The notes below the pieces were generated by a model. It was not told where the DNA came from. It did no database searches and was given only the letters and a program-made list of their open reading frames with translations. From Pseudomonas wayambapalatensis (GTDB lineage: Bacteria > Pseudomonadota > Gammaproteobacteria > Pseudomonadales > Pseudomonadaceae), in contig CP077096.1 in NCBI GenBank assembly GCA_014268975.2, positions 3,819,501 through 3,883,500 on the forward strand: a DNA stretch of 64,000 nt, read 5' to 3'. Positions 36,563 to 44,923 of this stretch are shown here, piece by piece. The stretch's first letter is position 1. Each line of letters starts with the position of its first letter. Made by a program: the position numbers and the translations under genes.

Positions 36563-37498
36563 TCAGACTGCCACGTGATCGAGCGACAGGCGCTCGCGCA
36601 CCACATCCACCAGGCGGTCCGGCTGGAACTTGGAGAGGAAGTTGTCGCAGCCGACCTTCTTCACCATCGACTCGTTGAAGCTGCCCGACAGCGACGTGTG
36701 CAGCACTACGTACAGCCCGCGCAGACGTGGGTCATTGCGGATCTCGGTGGTCAGGCGGTAACCATCCATCTCTGGCATTTCGGCATCGGTGAAGATCATC
36801 AGCAGCTTTTCGCAGACGTCTTCGCCGGCATCGGCCCAGCCCTTGAGCATGCGCAGCGCCTTCAGGCCATCACTGGCGATGTGCAGCTTCACACCCAGCT
36901 GCGACAAGGTGTCACGCAGCTGGGCCAGGGCCACGCTGGAGTCGTCCACCAGCAGCACTTCACGACCGCGGGCACGGGCCAGTACCGGGTCTTCAAGCTT
37001 GTCGCGGGAGACCTTGGCGCTGTAGGGCACGATCTCGGCCAGCACCTTCTCCACGTCGATGATCTCCACCAGTTTCTCGTCGACCTTGGTGATCGCGGTC
37101 AGGTAATGCTGGCGGCCGGCGCTGGTGGGCGGCGGCATGATAGCTTCCCAGTTCATGTTGACGATGCGATCGACCCCGCCGACCAGGAAAGCCTGTACCG
37201 AGCGATTGTACTCGGTGACGATGATGGTGCTGTCCGGCCCTGGCTGCAGCGGCCGCATGCCGATCGCCTGGGACAGGTCAATCACCGGCAGGGTCTGGCC
37301 GCGCAGGTTGACCACGCCACAGACGAAGGTGTGGCGCTGCGGCATCAGGGTCAGCTTGGGCAGTTGCAGCACCTCCTGCACCTTGAACACGTTGATCGCG
37401 AACAGCTGTCGCCCCGCCAGGCGGAACATGAGGATTTCCAGGCGGTTCTCGCCTACCAATTGCGTGCGTTGATCTACCGTGTCGAGAATGCCAGCCAT
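36563..37498 (-). CDS. cheV: Chemotaxis coupling protein CheV
   Basis: 311 residues: a CheW-like domain (about 15-160) and a receiver domain (about 178-305) with phospho-acceptor Asp in IFTDAEMPEMDG and Lys in FLSKFQPDRL. CheV links chemoreceptors to CheA and is phosphorylated by it. The ATG at 37496-37498 gives the usual MAGILDTVDQRTQLVGENR start. A FliA-type promoter lies at 37547-37573, so it is expected in the flagellar late regulon. Confidence 0.93.
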   Translation of the reverse strand: MAGILDTVDQRTQLVGENRLEILMFRLAGRQLFAINVFKVQEVLQLPKLTLMPQRHTFVCGVVNLRGQTLPVIDLSQAIGMRPLQPGPDSTIIVTEYNRSVQAFLVGGVDRIVNMNWEAIMPPPTSAGRQHYLTAITKVDEKLVEIIDVEKVLAEIVPYSAKVSRDKLEDPVLARARGREVLLVDDSSVALAQLRDTLSQLGVKLHIASDGLKALRMLKGWADAGEDVCEKLLMIFTDAEMPEMDGYRLTTEIRNDPRLRGLYVVLHTSLSGSFNESMVKKVGCDNFLSKFQPDRLVDVVRERLSLDHVAV

Positions 37499-37546
37499 TG
37501 CGCAACCCCCTGGCTCTGAGCCGGAAAAAGTGGATACATCCGCCCT

Positions 37547-37573
37547 GTATCGGCACAATCTGCCGGAGCTTGA
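37547..37573 (-). promoter_or_regulatory. FliA (sigma28) promoter of cheV
   Basis: On the minus strand TCAAG-N14-GCCGATAC: this matches the Pseudomonas FliA consensus (TCAAG and GCCGATA). It predicts a leader of about 40 bases before cheV. The rest of 37574-37849, up to the divergent gene, shows no other recognisable element. Confidence 0.75.
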
Positions 37574-37849
37574 CCCCTGCAGAAAAATGCCCGGGCGGCG
37601 ATTGATATCACTTTACCATCATGCTTTACTGCTGCCACATCCCTCCCCATCCGCCGCGCTGCGGACGTATCACCGCCACTGAGACCTCATCAGGGAAACC
37701 CCTAGGAGCAATCGGGAGCAACCTGATATTCGCAATATCCATTAGCCATTAATGTGACGCCATTCTCACTGCATGAACGGAGTCAGGCTCTTGTCAGCGA
37801 ACATCTCGGTGTGGCCAACCCCTGCTCCAACCCAGCGTGTTGGAGTTTC

Positions 37850-38371
37850 ATGATGGAACGGGCGCTCTTGAATACCGCGATCCTTCAGGATTTCCTGCTG
37901 GATGCGCAGGTCCTGCTGAACGAGTCACAGGAGTGCCTGCAACACCTGGAGCTGATCAGCAACGACGCTGACGCCTGCCATTGTCTGAGCGAAGCCCTCG
38001 ACACCCTCGCCCGTCGAGCCGACGCCTCGGGCGTGCTCGAGATCGCTCATTACGCCTCAACCCTGCACCGCTTGCTGGCGCCTGGCTGCACCAGTCGCAA
38101 CCTGCCGCTGGGCGCGCTACCGGCACTGGCCGACTGCCTGACACTGCTGGCCTGGCAACTGGAACTGGTCGATGCCCGCACCGGACACCTGAACCTGGAC
38201 AGCAGCGAGCAGCACCTGCTGCTGGTCACCCTGGCCGACGTGCTGGATCAACCACTCCCCCACGCCTGTGCCCTGTGCGAGGAGAACGAGCGCCACTGCG
38301 TGCATCCCCAACTGCTCAACATTCACATCGAGCCCAAGCACACCTACGCCACATCAACTCGTAAAGATTAG
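37850..38371 (+). CDS. Hpt-like (CheA P1-like) protein lacking the phospho-histidine
   Basis: 173 residues. The first part (ILQDFLLDAQVLLNESQECLQHLE) strongly resembles the first helix of CheA P1/Hpt domains (FxxEAxELLxxxExxLLxLE). Where CheA has HTLKG the sequence reads LDTLARRADASG, so the phospho-acceptor His is missing. The C-terminal part is rich in Leu and His/Cys (HACALCEENERHC) without a known motif. The start is ATG at 37850 (or the next codon), behind TTGGAG. It is divergent from cheV, suggesting a chemotaxis-related or regulatory role. Confidence 0.6.
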   Translation: MMERALLNTAILQDFLLDAQVLLNESQECLQHLELISNDADACHCLSEALDTLARRADASGVLEIAHYASTLHRLLAPGCTSRNLPLGALPALADCLTLLAWQLELVDARTGHLNLDSSEQHLLLVTLADVLDQPLPHACALCEENERHCVHPQLLNIHIEPKHTYATSTRKD

Positions 38372-38396
38372 CGATGTGGCCCTGCGTAACTCGTCT

Positions 38397-38434
38397 AACT
38401 GGCCAGCTCCAAACACACAACTAGCTGGCAAGTT
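38397..38434. other. Imperfect hairpin in the 38372-38754 gap
   Basis: 12-base arms AACTGGCCAGCT and AGCTGGCAAGTT pair with one mismatch around a 14-base loop, 26 bases after the Hpt-like gene. There is no T-tract, so it is at best a weak terminator. The remaining gap up to the kinase gene is AT-richer than average; I see no gene in it, although the kinase frame stays open back to 38509. Confidence 0.4.
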
Positions 38435-38754
38435 GTACAAGTTCTGTCTAGTTCCTGCAGCCTCGCCCCGTTAGTTGAATTTGGAAGTTCCTGCCTTTTC
38501 AAACGATAATGGCTTATTGCCACTTACCGAGCGCTGCCCCCCACTGTCATGCCTCGGAATTACCTTGTTTCCAGGCAACTAACCAGCCGGGACCAAACCA
38601 ACTCGAAGTGATACCATGCGCGCAAATGAACGAACGCCCAACGGCTCTTCAACGATTACAACAGGGCTCGTTTTTGGTTGAAAGGCAGGACACTCACGAT
38701 TCTCCAGAGAGATTGGCGACCTGCGCCGGCAATAATTCAGTGGCTTTCCTATCT

Positions 38755-39648
38755 ATGCTCCCACGCTTGAAGATTTCCCTGTGTTGTCGCTCTCGCACCG
38801 CCTTGCTGCGTGGGGCGACCGCCGTGTTGTGCGTGGCATCGCTGGTCACCAACCTGGTGCTCTACAGCAACGGGCAACCTTTGTCGGCCGGTGCCCTGGC
38901 GCTGCAGCTGGCTGCCCTGCTCGGGGCCGGCTGGCACCTGCGCCGTCGCGCCAGGTCGATCAACATGCTGCCGGCAGAGCTGGCCGACCGCATGCTCAAG
39001 GTCCAGGAAAGCGAGCGTCAGCACCTGAGCCGCGAGCTGCACGATGACATCGGCCAATTGCTCACCGCCGCCAAGCTTCAGCTCGACTGGTTGCAACGTC
39101 GGGTGCCTGCACCGCTGCAGGCGCAGTGCGATACCCTGCGCAAGACCCTCGACGACACCCTGGGCAACGTGCGTGACGTCTCGGCGTTGCTCAACCCACG
39201 GCAGCTCGCCAGCCTGGGCCTGGAAGCCAGCCTGCGCGCGCACCTGCTGCGCGCCCTCGAGAACAGCGAGGTGCACTGGAGCCTGGAGTGCAACCAGCGC
39301 CTGGGCGGCATCTCCGACGAAGTGACCATGGCTGCCTTTCGCATCACCCAGGAAGCGGTCACTAACGTGCTGCGCCATGCCCAGGCGCGCAATTTGCTGA
39401 TCAGCCTGCAACGCACCCCAGCCGGGTTGCTGCTGTCGATCATCGATGACGGCCAAGGCTTCGTGCCGAACAGCAAACCGGGCGAGGCCGGGCAACGCGG
39501 CATGGCCGGCATGCAGGAACGGGCCACCGCCCTGCAAGGCACCCTGAGCGTGACCAGCCAGCCCGGTGCCGGCACCCGGATAGAAGCACTGTTCCCCTGG
39601 CCTGCACGCAGCCAGGAACGTGCCAGGACACCCGCCACCGATGATTAG
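38755..39648 (+). CDS. NarX-like sensor histidine kinase (HisKA_3 type)
   Basis: 297 residues from the chosen ATG. Two hydrophobic segments (about 19-38 and 45-61) give a membrane anchor with almost no periplasmic loop. The HisKA_3 dimerisation region has phospho-acceptor His96 in LSRELHDDIGQLLTAAK, and the HATPase has QEAVTNVLRHAQA, DDGQGF and GMAGMQERA. No clear Shine-Dalgarno sequence precedes ATG 38755, and the frame extends to 38509 with another ATG at 38626, so the N-terminus is uncertain. The stop overlaps the response regulator start by eight bases. Confidence 0.85.
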   Translation: MLPRLKISLCCRSRTALLRGATAVLCVASLVTNLVLYSNGQPLSAGALALQLAALLGAGWHLRRRARSINMLPAELADRMLKVQESERQHLSRELHDDIGQLLTAAKLQLDWLQRRVPAPLQAQCDTLRKTLDDTLGNVRDVSALLNPRQLASLGLEASLRAHLLRALENSEVHWSLECNQRLGGISDEVTMAAFRITQEAVTNVLRHAQARNLLISLQRTPAGLLLSIIDDGQGFVPNSKPGEAGQRGMAGMQERATALQGTLSVTSQPGAGTRIEALFPWPARSQERARTPATDD

Positions 39649-40297
39649 ACTGCTGCTGATCGACGACCATTCGCTGATTCGTGCCGGCGTCCGCGCGCTG
39701 GTGTCGGATATTCCCGGCTATACCGTGGTCGGTGAAGCCGATGACGGCCAGCACCTGCTGGAGATGGTCCAGCGCCTGTCCCCCGACATCGTCCTGCTGG
39801 ACATCTCGATGCGCTCGACCAACGGCCTCGACGCCCTGACGCAGTTGCGCGCAAACGGTTGCACCTGCAAGGTGCTGATCCTGTCGATGCACACCGACCC
39901 CGACCTGATCATGCGAGCCCTCGAAAGCGGCGCCCACGGCTACCTGCTCAAGGACACCACCGCCAACGAGCTGGAGCACGCCCTGGCCGCCTTGCGCAAC
40001 GGCGAGCGCTACCTCAGCCCGGCCATCGCCCACACGGTGATCAACCAGGCCCTGCTGCGCGCTCAGGCGAACAAACAGCCAAGCAGCGATCGCCACAATC
40101 TCACCGCCCGGCAACTGGAAATCCTGCGCCTGATCGTGCGTGGCAAATCCACCCGCGAGATCGCCGCAGGCTTGGGGCTGTCGATCAAGACCGTTGAAAC
40201 CCATCGCTCGCAGATCATGAAGCGCCTGCAGATCTACGATGTCGCAGGCCTGGTGCTGTTCGCCGTACGCGAGAAGATCATCAGCCTGGACGACTGA
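39641..40297 (+). CDS. NarL/FixJ-family response regulator
   Basis: 218 residues: receiver domain with acidic pair DD at 8-9, phospho-acceptor Asp54 in VLLDISMRSTNG, Ser in LSMHTD and Lys in YLLKDTTANEL; LuxR-type HTH at about 150-205 (LTARQLEILRLIVRGKSTREIA, SIKTVETHRSQIMKRL). Cognate to the HisKA_3 kinase it overlaps. Targets are unknown. Its 3' end overlaps the convergent YegS-like gene by 17 bases. Confidence 0.92.
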   Translation: MIRLLLIDDHSLIRAGVRALVSDIPGYTVVGEADDGQHLLEMVQRLSPDIVLLDISMRSTNGLDALTQLRANGCTCKVLILSMHTDPDLIMRALESGAHGYLLKDTTANELEHALAALRNGERYLSPAIAHTVINQALLRAQANKQPSSDRHNLTARQLEILRLIVRGKSTREIAAGLGLSIKTVETHRSQIMKRLQIYDVAGLVLFAVREKIISLDD

Positions 40298-41168
40298 GCA
40301 GCGGCGAGTCTGCGGGCAGGTGCACGCGCAGGGCACCCGGCGCCGCCTCGAAACGCAGGCTACCGGCCTGCAACGGCTCTCCGTCCAGGTTGATATCCAA
40401 GCCCTCGGCCTGGCCGATCTCGACCCAGGGCAGGCGCGCCCGCACGAACAGTTCTTCGCCCGTCAGCAAGTCGCGCAATGCGCCCACCATCGCCTCGGGT
40501 GCAGGCAGAATCGCGACCTCCAGCAAGCCGTCATCGGCCAGCGCCTCGGGGCACAGCACGTGGCCGCCGCCCGCCTGGCGACCGTTGCCGATGGCCAACG
40601 CCAGCAACTGCCCCTGCCAGTGGAAATCCGGCCCGTGCAGGGCCGCCGATGCGGCCTGCAACTCACTGAAGCGCGACAGCCCGGTGAACAGGTAGGCCGC
40701 CCCACCGAGTACCTTCTTCAAGTCTTCGGACGTATGGGCCGTCACCTGGCTGCCAAAGCCACCGGTGGCCATGTTGAGGAACATCTGCTCACCTACCCGC
40801 CCCAGGTCGATGGGCCGGGCCGGCACATCCAGCAAGGCCAAGGCGGCGGCCGGCTCCAATGGCACCCCGGCGGCGCGGGCAAAATCGTTGGCAGTGCCCA
40901 GCGGCAACAGGGCCAGGCTGGCGTTGGCCTGCGCCTGGACCATGGCCTCGGCGATATCGCGCAGGGTGCCGTCGCCACCGCCGGCCACCACCTGCGTGTA
41001 ACCGGCCGCCAGGGCTTCTTCGACCAGGCGCCGGGCATCACCTGCTTCCCAGGTCAGACGCACATCCAGTACCTGCCCACGCTCGCGTCGCACGCCCACG
41101 GCGCTGCGCACCTCTTCGTTCATGGCCTGCTTGCCATGCAGGATCAACATCGCCTTGTGCCCGCGCAT
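40281..41168 (-). CDS. yegS: YegS-like lipid kinase
   Basis: 295 residues of the diacylglycerol-kinase catalytic fold: GGGDGTLRDIAEAM (the phosphate-binding loop, about 62-75), PLGTANDFARA and the C-terminal LDGEPLQAG. Family members phosphorylate lipids such as phosphatidylglycerol. The start at 41166-41168 follows GGAGAATCTCGG; the open frame extends 27 codons more without a ribosome site. It is convergent with the NarL-type regulator. Confidence 0.9.
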   Translation of the reverse strand: MRGHKAMLILHGKQAMNEEVRSAVGVRRERGQVLDVRLTWEAGDARRLVEEALAAGYTQVVAGGGDGTLRDIAEAMVQAQANASLALLPLGTANDFARAAGVPLEPAAALALLDVPARPIDLGRVGEQMFLNMATGGFGSQVTAHTSEDLKKVLGGAAYLFTGLSRFSELQAASAALHGPDFHWQGQLLALAIGNGRQAGGGHVLCPEALADDGLLEVAILPAPEAMVGALRDLLTGEELFVRARLPWVEIGQAEGLDINLDGEPLQAGSLRFEAAPGALRVHLPADSPLLSRPG

Positions 41169-41350
41169 CCGAGATTCTCCGTATAAGACGCCAACTCCAA
41201 TCTCGACCACAGGCAACCGGCAATTGCTGCACGGCGGCGCAAAATTCAACCCAGGCCATCATTCGACAAATACTTGGCTACGCTTAAGAGAACCCCGCCA
41301 CACAGTCAGATTATTGACCCTTGTGCAGCCCTCACCTGACAGGAGCGGTC

Positions 41351-42586
41351 ATGCGTATTCTCTGGACATTGCCCTATCTGCCCTGGCCCACTACCAGCGG
41401 CAGCAAGACCCGCCAGTACCACCTGCTGCGCGAACTGGCACATCACGGCCATCGCATCACCTTGCTGGTGCAGTCCAAGGTGCCACTGTCCGATCCTGCG
41501 CGACAGGCCCTCGAACCACTGCTCGAACGCCTGATCGTGTTGCCCCGGCGCCCCGTGCAGAGCCCGCTCAACCTGCTCGCCTCGCCCATCATCGACTACC
41601 CCATGCGCGCCATCATCAATGGCCTGGCGCCCTGCCTTCGGCACCGCTTCGAGCAATTGCTGGACGAGCCGTGGGATGTCATCCAGATCGAACACAGCTA
41701 TGCCTTTCAGCCCTTCGAGAAGGCCCTGCAACGGCGCGGCTTGCCCTACCTGCTCAGCGAACACACCCTCGAGTCAGTGATGGGCGCAGCCTGCCACGAT
41801 CGCCTGCCCTTGTGGTTACGCCCGCTCAACGCGTTCGATCGCTGGCGCTACCGGCGCTGGGAGCAGCGCGTGCTGCGCCAGCCCAACGAAGTCGTGGCGG
41901 TCAGCCCGCACGACGCCGAGCTGATCGGGCAGATCAGCGGGCGGGCGGTGAACGTGGTGGTCAACGGCGTCGATTGCGATCACTACCAGCATGTGCAACC
42001 GGCCCTGCACAGTCAGCGCCTGTTGTTCGTGGGCAATTTCGAATACGGCGCGAACCTGGAAGCCATCGAGTGGGCACTGGAAGACATCCTGCCCCAGGTC
42101 TGGCAGAGCAATCCTGCAGTGCGCCTGGCCATCGCCGGGCATGCCCTGCCCGCGCACTGGAAACTGCACTGGAACGACCCACGCATCGAATGGCTTGGCT
42201 ACCGCCCCGACCTTCGCGAAGTGCAACGGCGCTCGGCACTGTTCTTCGCGCCGCTGCGCTATGCCGGAGGGTCGAAGGTGAAGATTCTCGAAGCGATGGC
42301 CGCCGGGCTGCCGGTGATCACCACCGGCAAGGGCGCTTCGGGCCTGGCGGTGAACAATGGCGAACACTACCTGGGCAGTGACGACGGCAGCCAGCTGGCG
42401 CTGCTGCTGACCCAATTGCTCAACCAGCCGTGGCGCATGACCCAACTGGGGGAAGCCGGGCGACAGTTCGCCCGGCAGCGCCATGACTGGAGCGTTGCCG
42501 CCCAGCAACTGGAGAACGTGCACATGCGCCTGACTCACCTGGCCCCGGCGCAGACCACGCCGCTCGGCGGGATGCTAGCCAAGTAG
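41351..42586 (+). CDS. Glycosyltransferase, GT4 family
   Basis: 411 residues, GT-B fold. An N-terminal acceptor domain begins MRILWTLPYLPWPTTSGSKTR; the C-terminal nucleotide-sugar domain has LLFVGNFEYGANLEAIEWAL and the E-x7-E-like region GGSKVKILEAMAAGLPVITT. Donor and acceptor are unknown; an exopolysaccharide or LPS role would be a guess. The start follows CAGGAGCGGTC. It stands alone between yegS (divergent) and moeA (convergent, with 12 bases overlap at the 3' ends), so it is not part of a polysaccharide cluster here. Confidence 0.85.
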   Translation: MRILWTLPYLPWPTTSGSKTRQYHLLRELAHHGHRITLLVQSKVPLSDPARQALEPLLERLIVLPRRPVQSPLNLLASPIIDYPMRAIINGLAPCLRHRFEQLLDEPWDVIQIEHSYAFQPFEKALQRRGLPYLLSEHTLESVMGAACHDRLPLWLRPLNAFDRWRYRRWEQRVLRQPNEVVAVSPHDAELIGQISGRAVNVVVNGVDCDHYQHVQPALHSQRLLFVGNFEYGANLEAIEWALEDILPQVWQSNPAVRLAIAGHALPAHWKLHWNDPRIEWLGYRPDLREVQRRSALFFAPLRYAGGSKVKILEAMAAGLPVITTGKGASGLAVNNGEHYLGSDDGSQLALLLTQLLNQPWRMTQLGEAGRQFARQRHDWSVAAQQLENVHMRLTHLAPAQTTPLGGMLAK

Positions 42587-43801
42587 CTCGCTGAACGGGA
42601 TGAATGCCACGCTATCGCCCGGGCTCACCGTACTGCCCTCGCGCACCTCGACCAGCCCTTCTGCCCAGGCTGCGCTGCGCAGTACGCCCGAGCTCTGGTT
42701 CGAGTAGATGCGTACCTGCCCACCCTCGATCCGCGCGCGCAGGTATTCGCGGCGATTGCCTGGCTTGGGCCAGTCGAAACCAGCCGGCACATCGAAGCGC
42801 AGCGGCGTGACCTGCTGGACACCCAGGCGACGCAGCAAGTAGGGACGTGTCAGCAAGGCGAAGGTGACCAAGGTGGACGCCGGGTTACCCGGCAGGCCGA
42901 TCACCGGCACGCCGCGGAAGTGGCCGAAGGTCAGCGGCTTGCCCGGCTTGATCGCCAGCTTCCACAGTGCCAGCTCGCCAGCTTCGCGCAGAGCCATCCC
43001 CAGATAGTCGGCTTCCCCCACCGACACACCGCCAGTAGACAGGATCAGGTCGACATCGCCCAGGTTGGCCAGGCACTGGCGGGTCAACACCAGGTCATCG
43101 GCGAGGATGCCCGCATCGATGACTTCGCAGCCCATACGCTGCAGCCAACTGACCAGCAGTCGGCGGTTGCTGTTGTAGATCTGCCCGGGGCCCAGCGGCA
43201 ACCCCGGCTCGACCAACTCGTCACCGGTCGACAACACCGCGACCCGCACCCGGCGCCGCACCTGAAGCTGGCCGTGGCCCAAGGTGGCGGCAAGGCCCAG
43301 TTCGATCGGGCCCAACAATGTGCCGGCAGCCATCACCTGCTCGCCAGCGCGGGTTTCCTGGCCCTTGGGGCGCACGTTCTGTTGCGGCGCCAGCGCCTCG
43401 AGAAAACGTACGCGGCCATCGTCCAGCACTTCGGCGTTTTCCTGCATTTCGACACAGTCGGCGCCTTCGGGCAGGGGGGCGCCGGTAAAGATGCGTGCAC
43501 AGGTGCCTGGCTGCAACCGCTGCGGCGCATGCCCTGCGAAGATGCGCTGGCTGACCGCCAGGGGCTCGCCCTGCCAGTCAGCCAGGCGCAGGGCGTAGCC
43601 GTCCATGGCACTGTTGGGCCAAGGCGGCAGGTCGAGCGTGGCGAACAGATCGTTGGCCAGCACCCGCCCTTCGGCATCGGCCAGCGCGACCACCTCGACT
43701 TCGTCGATCGGCGCCGCCTCGGCCAGTGCCAACAGGCGCTCGAGGGCCTCTTCCACCGGCATCAACGGCCGGCTCGGCGCCGCCTCAGCCACGGCTGTCA
43801 C
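42575..43801 (-). CDS. moeA: Molybdopterin molybdenumtransferase MoeA
   Basis: 408 residues, full length. Domain order follows MoeA: N-terminal linker with LPPWPNSAMDGYAL (about 60-73), FTGAPLPEGAD, the catalytic domain with VAVLSTGDEL and ILSTGGVSVGEADYL, GLPGNPASTLVTF, and a C-terminal beta-barrel ending at FIPFSELLG. It inserts molybdate into adenylylated molybdopterin. The start overlaps the end of moaB by 17 bases, so the two are translationally coupled. Confidence 0.95.
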   Translation of the reverse strand: MTAVAEAAPSRPLMPVEEALERLLALAEAAPIDEVEVVALADAEGRVLANDLFATLDLPPWPNSAMDGYALRLADWQGEPLAVSQRIFAGHAPQRLQPGTCARIFTGAPLPEGADCVEMQENAEVLDDGRVRFLEALAPQQNVRPKGQETRAGEQVMAAGTLLGPIELGLAATLGHGQLQVRRRVRVAVLSTGDELVEPGLPLGPGQIYNSNRRLLVSWLQRMGCEVIDAGILADDLVLTRQCLANLGDVDLILSTGGVSVGEADYLGMALREAGELALWKLAIKPGKPLTFGHFRGVPVIGLPGNPASTLVTFALLTRPYLLRRLGVQQVTPLRFDVPAGFDWPKPGNRREYLRARIEGGQVRIYSNQSSGVLRSAAWAEGLVEVREGSTVSPGDSVAFIPFSELLG

Positions 43802-44324
43802 AGGCCTGCGACTGCTTCAGGTGCGCGACGAAATTGCAGGGGCGATGGCGGGCATCGAGCTGCTCGGCGAGGATGCCGTCCCAGCCAGTGCGCACCGCAT
43901 TGGTCGAGCCGGGCAGGCAGCACACCAGGGTGCCGTTGGCCAGGCCCGCAAGGGCACGCGACTGCACGGTAGAGGTGCCGATGTCCGGCACCGAGATCTG
44001 CCGGAACAGCTCGCCGAAGCCATCGACCTGCTTGTCCAACAGGCAAGCGACGGCCTCGGGGGTGCTGTCGCGGCCAGTGAAGCCAGTGCCGCCGGTGATC
44101 AGCACCACCTGTACCAGGTCGTCGGCGATCCAGGTGGCGACCTGGGCGCGGATCTTGTAGAGGTCATCCTTGAGCAGCACCCGTTCGGCCAGGCGGTGGC
44201 CTGCGGCGCTGAGGCGATCGACGAACATCTGCCCGGAGGTGTCGGTGTCGAAGGTACGGGTGTCGCTGACCGTCAGCACGGCAATGTTCAACGGCACGAA
44301 GGGGGTATCTGCCTTGGCTTTCAT
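43785..44324 (-). CDS. moaB: Molybdenum cofactor biosynthesis protein MoaB
   Basis: 179 residues of the MogA/MoaB fold: LNIAVLTVSDTRTFDTDTSG, LITGGTGFTGRDSTPEAV and LPGSTNAVRTGWDGIL. It binds molybdopterin and in organisms lacking MogA probably adenylylates it before MoeA acts. Longer DUF-free form typical of gamma-proteobacteria. It is first gene of a moaB-moeA pair. Confidence 0.93.
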   Translation of the reverse strand: MKAKADTPFVPLNIAVLTVSDTRTFDTDTSGQMFVDRLSAAGHRLAERVLLKDDLYKIRAQVATWIADDLVQVVLITGGTGFTGRDSTPEAVACLLDKQVDGFGELFRQISVPDIGTSTVQSRALAGLANGTLVCCLPGSTNAVRTGWDGILAEQLDARHRPCNFVAHLKQSQACDSRG

Positions 44325-44486
44325 GGGGGTCCGTCGCAGGGGGAAAGAATGCGCCAGTTATATCACAAGGCAGCCTTGTTCTTGGTCAATGCCCGCTGAT
44401 TGCCGCTATGCTCGACTATGCGAGGAACTTTGCAAGGACGCCTCGCGTCATAACGTCATCAAGCACCATCGCACTGGAGAAACACG

Positions 44487-44708
44487 ATGATCCAACGGAC
44501 AATTCCCGCCTTCCTGCTCGCCCTGGGCCTGGCCACCCTCGCCGGTTGCGCTTCGCCAACCGTCATCACCTTGAACGACGGCCGCGAGATTCAGGCCGTG
44601 GACAAACCTTCCTACGACGAAGACTCCGGCTTCTACGAATTCGAACAACTCGATGGCAAGCGTACGCGCATCAACAAGGATCAGATTCGCACCGTCAAGG
44701 AGCTCTGA
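44487..44708 (+). CDS. YgdI/YgdR-family (DUF903) small lipoprotein
   Basis: 73 residues. A type II signal peptide (FLLALGLATLAGCAS; lipobox LAGC) is followed by an SH3-like small domain with VITLNDGREIQAVDKPSYD, FYEFEQLDGKRTRINKDQI. DUF903 lipoproteins are envelope proteins of unknown role. The start follows CTGGAGAAACACG. It is upstream of tRNA-Pro but has its own unit. Confidence 0.88.
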   Translation: MIQRTIPAFLLALGLATLAGCASPTVITLNDGREIQAVDKPSYDEDSGFYEFEQLDGKRTRINKDQIRTVKEL

Positions 44709-44751
44709 TCTGCACCTCGTTTTGAGCTAACGGCCTTTTAACAACAAGGGC

Positions 44752-44780
44752 TTGCGTTCAAAAATACGATGCAGTAGGAT
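44752..44780 (+). promoter_or_regulatory. Sigma70 promoter of tRNA-Pro
   Basis: TTGCGT (44752-44757) and TAGGAT (44775-44780) with a 17-base spacer. The predicted start site falls 2-4 bases before the mature tRNA 5' end at 44790. Confidence 0.65.
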
Positions 44781-44789
44781 TTTCGAAAT

Positions 44790-44866
44790 CGGAGTGTAGC
44801 GCAGCCAGGTAGCGCGTCTCGTTCGGGACGAGAAGGCCGCAGGTTCGAATCCTGTCTCTCCGACCA
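44790..44866 (+). tRNA. tRNA-Pro (anticodon CGG)
   Basis: 77-base cloverleaf beginning CGGAGTGTAGCGCAGCC, anticodon arm TCTCG-TTCGGGA-CGAGA (anticodon CGG), T-arm GCAGGTTCGAATCCTGT and an encoded CCA. It has its own promoter and terminator. Confidence 0.97.
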
Positions 44867-44873
44867 GATCCTT

Positions 44874-44905
44874 CGAAAAAGCCCGCCTCAGCGCGGGCTT
44901 TTTCG
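44874..44905. terminator. Terminator of tRNA-Pro
   Basis: 13-bp stem CGAAAAAGCCCGC with its complement and a 6-base loop; the T5 tract lies in the 3' arm. It is shared with the convergent exporter gene, whose stop is at 44924. Confidence 0.88.
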
Positions 44906-44923
44906 TGCCTGCCTGATCGCGAT

